NCBI GenBank assembly: GCA_934254725.1
Contig: CAKQLR010000014.1
Coordinates: 1-42,224, forward strand
Source of the DNA: an uncultured Clostridia bacterium
GTDB taxonomy: Bacteria; Bacillota; Clostridia; Christensenellales; Borkfalkiaceae
Length of the DNA: 42,224 nucleotides
Direction of reading: 5' to 3'
Shown: in pieces, positions 14,673 to 22,233 of the stretch
Layout: each line of letters begins with the position of its first letter
Numbering within the stretch: the first letter of the stretch is position 1
The notes under the pieces: generated by a model
Database searches by the model: none
What the model was told of the DNA's origin: nothing
What the model saw: the letters and a program-made list of their open reading frames with translations, nothing else
Made by a program: the position numbers and the translations under genes

Positions 14673-16487
14673 ATGGATAAACTAAGTTTAAACGAAATAC
14701 TTGTTTCGGTGGAAAAGCCGGCAAGATACACCGGCGGAGAGTTCAACGAAAAAACGCCGTTCGAGGGCAAGTTTAATTATTGTATTTGTTTCCCCGACGT
14801 TTACGAAGTGGGTATGAGCAATCTCGGCATAAAAATCGTGTGCGAGGCGATAGACAGCGTTGAAGGCGCGTATACGGACAGGTGCTTTGCCCCCTGGCAG
14901 GATTTCGGCGCAAAGCTTAAAGAGAACGGCATTCCGCTGTATGCGCTCGGCAATAAAAAACCGCTGAAAACCTTTGATATGCTTGGTTTTTCGCTTCAGT
15001 ACGAGATGAGCTACACCAACGTTTTGTATATGCTCGACCTTGCGGGAATTCCGCTTAAACGCACCGAGAGAGGCGAAGAATACCCCATTATTCAGGCGGG
15101 CGGACCCTGCGTTTGCAACCCGGAGCCGATGGCGGATTTTATAGATATTTTCACGATCGGCGACGGCGAAGAGAATATGAAAGCCCTTGCCGAGCTGAAA
15201 TTGAAAGTTAAATCCAAAGAGGAATTTCTTTTAAGAGCCGCCGAGGAAATAGAAGGCGTTTACGTACCCGCGCTTATGGAAGTAAGTTACAACGATGACG
15301 GGACGATTAAAGGTTTTTCTACGAACAAAAAAGTTAAAAAAGCCGTCTGCAAAAATCTGGCGGACGCCGTTTTCCCGAAAAAATTCTTAGTGCCGAATAT
15401 AGAAGCCGTGTTTGACAGGGGCGTTATAGAAGTTATGCGCGGATGTTATCGCGGGTGCAGATTTTGTCAGGCAGGGTTTATTTATCGCCCGGTAAGGGAG
15501 AGAGACGCGGACGCCTGCGTGGAAACCGCAAAATCTCTTATTTGCACGTCGGGCTTTGACGAACTCAGTTTAAACAGTCTTTCCACCGGCGATTACAGCA
15601 GGCTGAAAGAGATAATTCCGAAGCTTAAAGAAGCGCTTCCCGACGTGAATCTGGCGTTGCCCTCTTTAAGGCTTGACAGCTTCGAAGGGGATTTCGTTCA
15701 AGAGACGAGGAAATCTTCCATAACCTTCGCGCCCGAAGCAGGCAGCCAAAGGCTTCGCGATGTAATAAATAAAGACGTTACCGAAAAAGAAATTATTTCC
15801 GGCGTAACACAGGCTTTCGAGCAGGGCTATACGAGCATCAAGCTGTACTTTATGCTCGGTTTGCCGACGGAAACCGACGACGATCTGCACGGAATAAGGG
15901 ATATTGTATTCAAGATAAGGGAAATTTACGCAGCCCGCCCGAAGGCTTTGAAAAATCTCAGGGTGAGCGTAAGCGTGTCCACTTTCATTCCCAAGCCGTT
16001 TACTCCGTTCCAATGGGAGAAGCAGGCAACCAAAGCGGAAGTGGAACAAAAAATAAATCTTCTTAAAAAAGACCTGTTCGTTAAAGGCGTAAGCTTTTCC
16101 TGGAACGATTACGAACTTTCAGAGATGGAAGCCGTGTTTGCAAGGGGTGACAGGCGAACGGGCAAAGTTATAGAACAGGCTTATAAAAACGGCTGCGTTT
16201 TCGACGGATGGACGGCGCTTTTCGATAAGGAAAAGTGGTACGACGCCTTTGAGAAAACGGGCGTGAATAAAGATTTCTATACGAGAGAATGGGGTGAAAA
16301 CGAAATTCTCCCGTGGGATTTTATAGATATGCTTGTGGATAAGTCCTTCCTTTTAAAGGAAAGGCACGCGGCGTACGGGGAAAAGGTTACCGGCAGCTGT
16401 CAGACGAGTTGTAAGGGGTGCGGGCTTCAGAGAACGTACTGCCCGAAGTTTGAACAGCATAAGGCAAAAAACGCGAATAAAGCGTGA
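14673..16487 (+). CDS. B12-binding-like radical SAM protein, TIGR03960 family
   Basis: 604 residues. The N-terminal part (to about residue 220) is a B12-binding-like Rossmann region (CICFPDVYEVGMSNLGIKI, IIQAGGPCVCNPEPM, FTIGDGE). The radical SAM core carries the 4Fe-4S motif MRGCYRGCRFCQ (CxxxCxxC) followed by SLSTGDYS, FAPEAGSQRLR and KLYFMLGLPTE. The C-terminus has a second Cys-rich cluster (SCQTSCKGCGLQ..YC). The family is always found with the TIGR03936 partner, encoded next; the substrate is not established. ATG 14673 has AAGGA 7 nt upstream; a TTG ten codons earlier has none. It is the first gene of the unit leading to RNase G, an arrangement common in Clostridia, where rplU usually follows; here it does not. 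Confidence 0.93.
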   Translation: MDKLSLNEILVSVEKPARYTGGEFNEKTPFEGKFNYCICFPDVYEVGMSNLGIKIVCEAIDSVEGAYTDRCFAPWQDFGAKLKENGIPLYALGNKKPLKTFDMLGFSLQYEMSYTNVLYMLDLAGIPLKRTERGEEYPIIQAGGPCVCNPEPMADFIDIFTIGDGEENMKALAELKLKVKSKEEFLLRAAEEIEGVYVPALMEVSYNDDGTIKGFSTNKKVKKAVCKNLADAVFPKKFLVPNIEAVFDRGVIEVMRGCYRGCRFCQAGFIYRPVRERDADACVETAKSLICTSGFDELSLNSLSTGDYSRLKEIIPKLKEALPDVNLALPSLRLDSFEGDFVQETRKSSITFAPEAGSQRLRDVINKDVTEKEIISGVTQAFEQGYTSIKLYFMLGLPTETDDDLHGIRDIVFKIREIYAARPKALKNLRVSVSVSTFIPKPFTPFQWEKQATKAEVEQKINLLKKDLFVKGVSFSWNDYELSEMEAVFARGDRRTGKVIEQAYKNGCVFDGWTALFDKEKWYDAFEKTGVNKDFYTREWGENEILPWDFIDMLVDKSFLLKERHAAYGEKVTGSCQTSCKGCGLQRTYCPKFEQHKAKNANKA

Positions 16488-16504
16488 AATATGGGGCTTT
16501 CAGT

Positions 16505-17149
16505 ATGATAGTTTTCAGATATCGCAAGACCGACGGTGCGGAATTTATATCCCATTTGGATACCCTTCGGCATTTAAACAAAACCCTTATACGGGCGGCG
16601 ATTCCCGTTAAGAAATCCGCCGGGTTTCATCCGCACCCGCTTATTTATATGTCCAGCCCTATAGGTGTGGGGCTTAAAAGTTTTGCGGAATATTGCTCGG
16701 TGGATACGGAAATTTCTCCCGAAGAATTCAAAAAATTATTCAATGAATTTTCGCCGCGCGGAATCAAATGCGAGGGGGCTTTTTACACGCAAAAAAACGT
16801 AAACCTCGCCGCTATTATAAACAGGGCGGAATACGAAATTTTCGGGCTTAATGAGTTCGACCCGCAGGAAGTTCTTGCTTCCGCCGAATTTTTCATAACC
16901 GATAAACGCGGCAACGAGAAAGAAGTGAGAAATAAAATTTATTCGGTGGAGAAAGCCGAAAGAGAAGTCCCGGACGGAAAAAAAGAGTTTTATATAAAGG
17001 CTTTGATAGAGGCGGGCAATAACGCTCTTCGCCCCGATTGCTTTGCTGAAAAACTAAAACTTCTTTTCGGAGGGGAGCACATTTCTATTACGAAAACGGC
17101 TTCCTTTGTTGGAGAAGAAACCGTAGACGAGTATATTTTAAAACATTAA
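16505..17149 (+). CDS. TIGR03936 family, radical SAM-associated protein (DUF2344)
   Basis: 214 residues from the ATG at 16505 (a GTG at 16484 would overlap the preceding gene by four bases). The N-terminal FRYRKTDGAEFISHLDTLRHLNKTLIRAAIPV and GFHPHPLIYMSSPIGVGLKSFAEYCS are the family signature. It is the obligate partner of the radical SAM protein just upstream; in some bacteria the two are fused. The Ile/Pro-rich beginning resembles Trm10/PUA-like RNA-processing proteins only vaguely, so no function is assigned. It is coupled to the radical SAM gene, with RNase G downstream, suggesting an RNA-related role (inference). Confidence 0.9.
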   Translation: MIVFRYRKTDGAEFISHLDTLRHLNKTLIRAAIPVKKSAGFHPHPLIYMSSPIGVGLKSFAEYCSVDTEISPEEFKKLFNEFSPRGIKCEGAFYTQKNVNLAAIINRAEYEIFGLNEFDPQEVLASAEFFITDKRGNEKEVRNKIYSVEKAEREVPDGKKEFYIKALIEAGNNALRPDCFAEKLKLLFGGEHISITKTASFVGEETVDEYILKH

Positions 17150-17164
17150 CTTAAAACAAAAACG

Positions 17165-17220
17165 GCTCTTTAAAAGAGTGAAATTTTTCGGCTTTTCGCT
17201 TTTAAAAAATGCGAAAAGCC
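17165..17220 (+). promoter_or_regulatory. Two hairpins ahead of RNase G
   Basis: A small CTCTT/AAGAG hairpin (17166-17178) and a perfect 10-bp stem GGCTTTTCGC (17190-17199) / GCGAAAAGCC (17211-17220) occupy the spacer before the RNase G gene. There is no T-run in the rightward direction, so this is not a terminator; it may be a processing or autoregulation site. Confidence 0.55.
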
Positions 17221-17283
17221 CCTTAAATCTAACATTAAATAACTTTTTAACTTCATTGTCGGGCATCATGAAAACGGGAATAT

Positions 17284-18783
17284 ATGCCAAAAAACATTTA
17301 TCTTGACAACAACGGCGGTAACTTCATCGCCACGCTTGCGGAGGACGGAAAACTTCTCGAATATTATATGGAGAAGAATTCCAACCCGAATATCGTCGGA
17401 AACATTTACAAGGGTAAAGTTATAACGGTACTCGGCGGAATGCAGGCGGCTTTCGTGAACGTAGGGCTTAAAAAGAACGCCTATCTCAGCGTCGGAGAAT
17501 TAGCGCCCGACGGGGCGGATTTAAAAGAAGGGGACGAAATTCCTTCCGTCCTTGACATCAAAGAGGGCGACGAAATCCTTGTTCAGGTGGTAAAGGACTA
17601 CATAGGCAACAAGGGGGTTAAGTGTTCGCCCTATCTTTCGTTTGCGGGGGTATACCTCGTTTACATGCCGTGCTTTCACATTGCAAGCGTTTCCCGCCGC
17701 ATCACGGACGAAGCCGCCCGCGAAAGGCTCGGCAAATGGGCGCGGGAACTTGTGGATATTTACGACGGCAGTTTTATCGTTCGTACCGCAGGCGAAAAAA
17801 TCGGGAAGAGAGAGATAAAGAAAGAAGCAGAATCTCTCAGACAGAAATATCTCGAAGTGATGAAAGAAGCGGAGAACGCCGACGCGCCCGCGTTGTGCTA
17901 CGAAAGCGGAGATTTAATTACGAGAATGCTTCGCGACGTGTACTCGGACGACGTAAAAAACATATTCTTCGGCTCCAGAGAGCTTTACGAAATCATGCTT
18001 GCAAGAAAGGGCAAGCGCAACGACGAATATGTAAGAAAGTCCGTGTTATTCGATAAAAATACGGATATGTTTGCCTATTTCGGGCTTGACGAGGAAGTCG
18101 ATAAACTTTTGAGAAATCGCGTTTCGCTCGACAACGGCGCTTACCTTATTATAGATAAGACGGAGGCGTTGACTGTTATTGATGTAAACACGGGCAAATA
18201 CACGGGCGAAAACAACCTTGAAGATACGGTTTTCACCACCAACGTTTTCGCGGCTAAAGAAATTGCAAGACAGGTAAGGCTGAGGAACATCGGCGGCATC
18301 GTAGTTGTGGATTTTATTGATATGAGCGAGCAGACTCATCGCGACAAGGTGGTCGAAGTTCTCGCCGAGGCGCTTAAGGACGACAGAAGCAAGTGTAATG
18401 TGCTCGGCATGAGCGCGCTCGGGCTTGTGGAGTTTACAAGAAAGAAAAAGAGGGAAGAATGTACCTCTATGCTCGAACAGGTCTGCCCGTACTGCAAAGG
18501 CGACGGAAAGGTCTTTTCCGACGATTACATAGTTCTTAAAATCCGCACGGCGCTGCTCGATATTTTTGCGAAAGGATATTCCGCCGCGGTCATAGACGTC
18601 AACGAACAGATTGCCGGCTATATTTTCGCGAGCGGCGCGTTGAGTAGCGACGTAAAGAAAATCTGGACGAACAAGAGAATTTACATAGTTCCGCACAAGA
18701 CTTATCACATAGAGTTTTTCCGCATAAGAGGGGATAATTCAAAGGTCCTGGAACTTCCGGACAGGGCGAAGCTTCTGTTCTGA
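17284..18783 (+). CDS. rng: Ribonuclease E/G family endoribonuclease
   Basis: 499 residues, RNase G size with no long E-type C-terminal scaffold. It cleaves single-stranded AU-rich RNA and processes rRNA ends. The S1 RNA-binding domain is at about residues 35-120 (NIYKGKVITVLGGMQAAFVNVGLKKNAYL), the 5'-sensor/RNase H-like part follows, and the catalytic DNase I-like region has VIDVNTGKYTG and VVDFIDM, whose Asp residues bind Mg2+. The zinc-link motif CPYCKGDGKV joins subunits. It ends with a C-terminal domain of about 90 residues. It lies downstream of the radical SAM/TIGR03936 pair and behind a hairpin-rich spacer that could be a self-cleavage site. The ribosome site is modest (CGGGA). Confidence 0.94.
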   Translation: MPKNIYLDNNGGNFIATLAEDGKLLEYYMEKNSNPNIVGNIYKGKVITVLGGMQAAFVNVGLKKNAYLSVGELAPDGADLKEGDEIPSVLDIKEGDEILVQVVKDYIGNKGVKCSPYLSFAGVYLVYMPCFHIASVSRRITDEAARERLGKWARELVDIYDGSFIVRTAGEKIGKREIKKEAESLRQKYLEVMKEAENADAPALCYESGDLITRMLRDVYSDDVKNIFFGSRELYEIMLARKGKRNDEYVRKSVLFDKNTDMFAYFGLDEEVDKLLRNRVSLDNGAYLIIDKTEALTVIDVNTGKYTGENNLEDTVFTTNVFAAKEIARQVRLRNIGGIVVVDFIDMSEQTHRDKVVEVLAEALKDDRSKCNVLGMSALGLVEFTRKKKREECTSMLEQVCPYCKGDGKVFSDDYIVLKIRTALLDIFAKGYSAAVIDVNEQIAGYIFASGALSSDVKKIWTNKRIYIVPHKTYHIEFFRIRGDNSKVLELPDRAKLLF

Positions 18784-18906
18784 TTTTTTATAAAAATGCG
18801 GAATAACGTGAGATTTAAAGGACTTTTTTGCTTTTAAAGCAAGATGTTATCGTTTAGTTAATACGAATACCGTATAATAAACCCGCATCGAATTTAAGGA
18901 GAAAAT

Positions 18907-19905
18907 ATGGTTAAAATCGTTCTGGATTGCTTCGGCGGCGATTTAAGCCCCGACGCGAACGTACAAGGGGCGGTTAACTCGCTGAACGCAAACGAAGATA
19001 TAACGCTTGTTCTTACGGGCGACGAAAAAATTTTAAAAGAAAAACTTTCCGGTCTTAAATACGACGGGCAAAGATTGATTATAGAAAACGCTCCTGAGGT
19101 TGTTTCCTGTGACGAAAAGCCGACCGAAGCCATCAAGAGGAAGGATACTTCCCTTGGTAGGGCGCTGGAACTTACCGCTAAGGACGAAAGCGTTTCGGGC
19201 ATGGTAAGCCTCGGTTCCACGGGCGTGGTGCTTGCGGGCGCGGTGCTTAAAGTAGGCAGAATAAAGGGGGTGCTTCGCCCCGCGTTTTGCCCGGTACTTC
19301 CCACTATGAGCGGGTCGTTCGTGGCTATCTGCGACAGCGGAGCCAACGCCGAATGCAAGCCCGAATACCTTAAACAGTTTGCCGTGATGGGCTCCCGCTA
19401 TATGGAAGCCGTATACGGTCTGAACAGCGCCAGGGTCGCTCTTCTTAACATCGGAGCAGAGGACGAAAAGGGCGATACGCTGAGAAAAGAGGCGTTTTCG
19501 CTTATCAAAAACGAAAAGAGCGTTAACTTCGTCGGCAATATGGAAAGCAGAGATTTGCTCTCAGGAAAGTACGACCTCGTAGTGGCGGACGGCTTTTCCG
19601 GCAACGTGCTTCTGAAGTCTACGGAGGGCGCTTGCCTCGAAGTTTTAAAAATGCTTAAGAGGGAGATAAACGCAAGCTTCTCTAATAAAATAGGCGGGTT
19701 GTTTTTGCGAAAATCGCTTATGCAAAAAAAGGAGTTTATGGACTACCGCAATTACGCGGGCGGCATAATGCTCGGCGTAAAGAAAACGATAATAAAATGT
19801 CACGGAAACGGTACTGCGGTCACCGTTGAAAAGTGCATAGAACAAGCTTATAAAACTCACGTCGGCGGGCTTATAGAAAACATAGCGCGCGATCTGGCGG
19901 AATAA
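18907..19905 (+). CDS. plsX: Phosphate acyltransferase PlsX
   Basis: 332 residues, full length. PlsX interconverts acyl-ACP and acyl-phosphate, which PlsY uses to start phospholipid synthesis. Visible: VKIVLDCFGGDLSPDANVQG, EKPTEAIKRKDTSLGRALEL, GMVSLGSTGVVLAGAVLKVGRIKGVLRP, AFCPVLPTMSGS, VADGFSGNVLLKSTEG, and the C-terminal GNGTAVTVEKCIEQA. AAGGAG precedes the ATG. A perfect TATAAT lies at 18873-18878, but its -35 is poor, so the gene may be expressed partly by readthrough from RNase G. The usual fabD/fabG/acpP genes do not follow; instead a DegV family gene, a likely fatty-acid carrier, begins 33 nt after the stop. Confidence 0.96.
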   Translation: MVKIVLDCFGGDLSPDANVQGAVNSLNANEDITLVLTGDEKILKEKLSGLKYDGQRLIIENAPEVVSCDEKPTEAIKRKDTSLGRALELTAKDESVSGMVSLGSTGVVLAGAVLKVGRIKGVLRPAFCPVLPTMSGSFVAICDSGANAECKPEYLKQFAVMGSRYMEAVYGLNSARVALLNIGAEDEKGDTLRKEAFSLIKNEKSVNFVGNMESRDLLSGKYDLVVADGFSGNVLLKSTEGACLEVLKMLKREINASFSNKIGGLFLRKSLMQKKEFMDYRNYAGGIMLGVKKTIIKCHGNGTAVTVEKCIEQAYKTHVGGLIENIARDLAE

Positions 19906-19938
19906 TTTTCACAACGGGTTATATACAAAGGAGAAAAA

Positions 19939-20808
19939 ATGGTTACTTATTTTACGGACACGGATACCGATATTACGCCGGCGGAAGCGCAAAAGTACGG
20001 CTATAAACTTATAAGCATGCCTTACAGTGCGGAAGGTAAGACGGTATACCCTTACGTCGATTTCGAAAAATTCGATTGCAAGGGCTTCTACGATACGCTT
20101 CGCGGCGGGGTCATGCCGGTTACCAGCGCGCTTACGAAAGAGGCGTATATCGAATATTTCGAGCCTGAATTCAAAGCCGGCAACGATATTTTTTACATTC
20201 ATTTTTCGGCGGCGATGACGGCTACTTTCGACTTTATGAAGCTTGCTTTGAACGAGCTTAAAGAAAAGTACCCCGAGCGTAAATTTTACGAGGTCGATAC
20301 GAAGGGCATCACCATATGCAGTTACAACGCGGTGTGCGAAATAGGGGACTTAATACTTAAAGGTGCCACACCGGAAGAGATACTCGAATGGGCTTCTACG
20401 GGGATAGACAAGGTTGCCACCTACTTCTTTGCGGACGACCTTAAATTCTTTGCGAGAAGCGGCAGGGTGAGCGGTATTGCCGCTACGATGGGCAACCTGT
20501 TCGGCGTTCGTCCCATTCTCACCATGGACGAAAACGGCGTTATGAAAAGCGTCGGCAAAGAGCGCGGCAGGGATAGCGCGATAAACAGGCTTGTCGAATA
20601 CGTGGAAACGCTCGGCGAAGATCTCGAAAACCACAGATTTATTATCGGACACAGCGACGCGCTTCCGCTCGTGGAAAAAATAAAGGAAAAGCTTATAGCT
20701 AAATTCGGCGACAAACTGAATTTCGTTATAGTGGAAGTAAACCCCACGGCGGGCAGCCATTGCGGACCCTCCACCCTCGGAATAAGCTTCCACGCAAAAC
20801 ACAGATAA
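19939..20808 (+). CDS. DegV family fatty acid-binding protein (FakB-like)
   Basis: 289 residues. DegV/FakB proteins bind a fatty acid in a deep pocket and, when partnered with the kinase FakA, present it for phosphorylation; acyl-phosphate is then taken up by PlsX/PlsY. Visible: the N-terminal FTDTDTDITPAEAQKYG, VTSALTKEAYIEYF, FYIHFSAAMTATFD, VDTKGITICSY, the conserved LKFFARSGRVSGIAATMGNLFGVRPIL, and the GSHCGPSTLGISF ending with the His that contacts the acyl chain. It is 33 nt after plsX with GGAG at its start, so the two are probably co-transcribed, supporting a FakB-type role. No FakA is in the window. Confidence 0.93.
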   Translation: MVTYFTDTDTDITPAEAQKYGYKLISMPYSAEGKTVYPYVDFEKFDCKGFYDTLRGGVMPVTSALTKEAYIEYFEPEFKAGNDIFYIHFSAAMTATFDFMKLALNELKEKYPERKFYEVDTKGITICSYNAVCEIGDLILKGATPEEILEWASTGIDKVATYFFADDLKFFARSGRVSGIAATMGNLFGVRPILTMDENGVMKSVGKERGRDSAINRLVEYVETLGEDLENHRFIIGHSDALPLVEKIKEKLIAKFGDKLNFVIVEVNPTAGSHCGPSTLGISFHAKHR

Positions 20809-20829
20809 AAAGAGAAAATTTTAAAATAA

Positions 20830-20862
20830 AAATCGGATTCCCGTGCGGAGTCCGATTTTTTT
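20830..20862. terminator. Bidirectional terminator between DegV and the GntR-LacI regulator
   Basis: AATCGGATTCC pairs with GGAGTCCGATT around a five-base loop and is followed by seven T. The left flank is A-rich, so it can also end the convergent regulator transcript. Confidence 0.88.
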
Positions 20863-20883
20863 ATTGCATAGTTTATTGAAATT

Positions 20884-21975
20884 TTATAATTTGCAGGGGT
20901 TCATCAGTACGTCTATATATCTTGTTTTTTCGTATTTTTGCCCGTTAAGCATATCGAGGAGAAGCTGTATCGCGCTGAGTCCTATCTCGCGGAAGTTCTG
21001 CGAAACGGAAAGTATATGTCTTTCCGCATTGGTTTTTACGTCTATGCTGTCAAATCCGGTAAGCGTTACTTCTTCCGGAATTTTAATATTGCGCTCGGTC
21101 GCGTCGAGGAAAAATCCGTTTGCGCTTACGTCGTTTATGCAGCAGATGGCGGTGGGCTTATCGGGCAGGGCGAGAAATTCGTCTATGCATTTGTTGGTAT
21201 ACGAGTGGAAAAGTTTGTGTTGTTTCATGGGCGATTGGTGCATTTCTATCAAATTCATCTTGTCGCTGTTGAAAATATATTCTTTTTTGATTTCGAGGTT
21301 GTGCTTTATAAGCCCGGAACAAAAACCTATAAACCTGTCTCTTTCTGTTATAGCCATGGATTCGTTTACGGAGAAAAACCCTATCTTCTTGTGACCGTTC
21401 TGAACGAGTATATCCACGATTTGCTCCATTCCCTTTGCGTTTTTGCTCGTTACAAGAGGGGTGTCTATACCCATAATTCCTCTGTCTATGCAGACTATTG
21501 GTTTGTTCATTTCCATAATTTTCGCGTACAAACCTATGTTCAGTATGGAATTGCAGGGGTAGACTATAAGCCCGTCGAATTCGCTCCTGAGAATTTCCAC
21601 AAGAAATTCCTGTTCTTTTTTAATATTGTTTCTGGTGTCGTAAAAAGGGGTGAAAATATTGTTTGCGGTAGTAATACTCTGTATGCCTTTCACTATGTCG
21701 TTAAAATCCTCATGGAAGGGCATAATAATGGGTATAATAAGCTGAGAGGTTTTGAAATTAACCTTGCCGTTTATATAAGTACCTGCCTTTTTCACGCGAT
21801 ATATAAGGTTTATGTCGTTAAGCTCTTTCATCGCGCGGGTGATGGTAATGCGGCTTACTCCGTACTGTTCGGCAAGCTCCAGCTCGGTCGGCAGTTTGTC
21901 CCCGACTTTAAGAGTGCCGTCTTTTACTTTGGATATAATGTCGTTATAAACTTTCACATATAGCTTTTCACTCAT
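20884..21975 (-). CDS. GntR-HTH / LacI-type sugar-binding regulator (AraR-like)
   Basis: 363 residues. The N-terminal winged helix is GntR type (YNDIISKVKDGTLKVGDKLPTELELAEQYGVS, then RITITRAMKELND) and the rest is a periplasmic-binding-like LacI effector domain (QSITTANNIFTPFYDT, FDGLIVYP, IDRGIMGIDTPLVTSKNAKGM, HKKIGFFS, AICCINDVSANGFF, VTLTGFDSIDV). This fusion is the AraR architecture: sugar binding releases DNA. The ATG at 21975 has GAGGTG upstream; an earlier in-frame start has no ribosome site. It is divergent from the sugar ABC transporter operon, with palindromes over its own -10 and in the shared spacer, so it is the likely repressor of the locus and of itself. The effector is probably a product of the imported glycan. 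Confidence 0.94.
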   Translation of the reverse strand: MSEKLYVKVYNDIISKVKDGTLKVGDKLPTELELAEQYGVSRITITRAMKELNDINLIYRVKKAGTYINGKVNFKTSQLIIPIIMPFHEDFNDIVKGIQSITTANNIFTPFYDTRNNIKKEQEFLVEILRSEFDGLIVYPCNSILNIGLYAKIMEMNKPIVCIDRGIMGIDTPLVTSKNAKGMEQIVDILVQNGHKKIGFFSVNESMAITERDRFIGFCSGLIKHNLEIKKEYIFNSDKMNLIEMHQSPMKQHKLFHSYTNKCIDEFLALPDKPTAICCINDVSANGFFLDATERNIKIPEEVTLTGFDSIDVKTNAERHILSVSQNFREIGLSAIQLLLDMLNGQKYEKTRYIDVLMNPCKL

Positions 21976-21991
21976 ATCGCACCTCTTCGTT

Positions 21992-22006
21992 AAGTATATC
22001 ATACTT
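21992..22006. promoter_or_regulatory. Candidate autoregulatory operator
   Basis: AAGTAT-ATC-ATACTT is a perfect 6-bp inverted repeat with a 3-nt centre, lying directly over the -10 of the regulator promoter. Confidence 0.5.
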
Positions 22007-22021
22007 TTAAAAAAAGGTAAA
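21993..22021 (-). promoter_or_regulatory. Promoter of the GntR-LacI regulator
   Basis: Read leftward: TTTACC (22016-22021), 17 nt, TATACT (21993-21998), with the ATG 18 nt on. Confidence 0.65.
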
Positions 22022-22059
22022 GCAAATGACATAAAAACGGCTCGGTAGCAGGCTCAATT

Positions 22060-22087
22060 ATATAACATATTTTTTATTATGCTATAT
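22060..22087. promoter_or_regulatory. Candidate operator in the divergent spacer
   Basis: ATATAACATAT (22060-22070) and TTATGCTATAT (22077-22087) form an imperfect inverted repeat (half-site ATATARCATA). It sits just upstream of the -35 of the transporter operon, a typical site for a GntR-LacI regulator. Confidence 0.45.
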
Positions 22088-22104
22088 TTTTTTGAAAAAC
22101 CGTA

Positions 22105-22133
22105 TTGACAAAACCCCGATGGTGTTGTACTAT
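22105..22133 (+). promoter_or_regulatory. Promoter of the sugar transporter operon
   Basis: TTGACA (22105-22110), 17 nt, TACTAT (22128-22133). The predicted start is 22139-22141, exactly where the structured leader begins. Confidence 0.8.
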
Positions 22134-22138
22134 TTAAT

Positions 22139-22209
22139 CGGTAAAACGGAGTGCCGTAGAATTATGCGCCGTGTGCGCGTCCGATCGGTCAAACCCGAAA
22201 AACTTACCG
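22139..22209 (+). promoter_or_regulatory. Structured 5' leader, cloverleaf-like fold
   Basis: CGGTAA (22139-22144) pairs with TTACCG (22204-22209) and encloses three hairpins: ACGG/CCGT (22146-22157), ATGCGC/GCGCGT (22164-22180, one G-U pair) and TCGG/CCGA (22185-22198). The outer stem uses the predicted 5' end of the mRNA, and the ribosome site AAGGAGAG lies 12 nt after it. It matches no riboswitch class I can recognise, and it is not a tRNA (5- and 6-nt loops, no T-loop or CCA). Confidence 0.45.
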
Positions 22210-22233
22210 TACTTTAATAAAAGGAGAGAATGT

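Noticed and set aside
20938..21963. 341-codon open frame opposite the GntR-LacI regulator
   Set aside because: Lies wholly inside a clear regulator gene, with low-complexity translation and no family features.
22139..22209. tRNA gene
   Set aside because: The cloverleaf-like fold has a 5-nt anticodon-position loop and a 6-nt T-position loop, without T-loop sequence or CCA, so it is a leader structure, not a tRNA.
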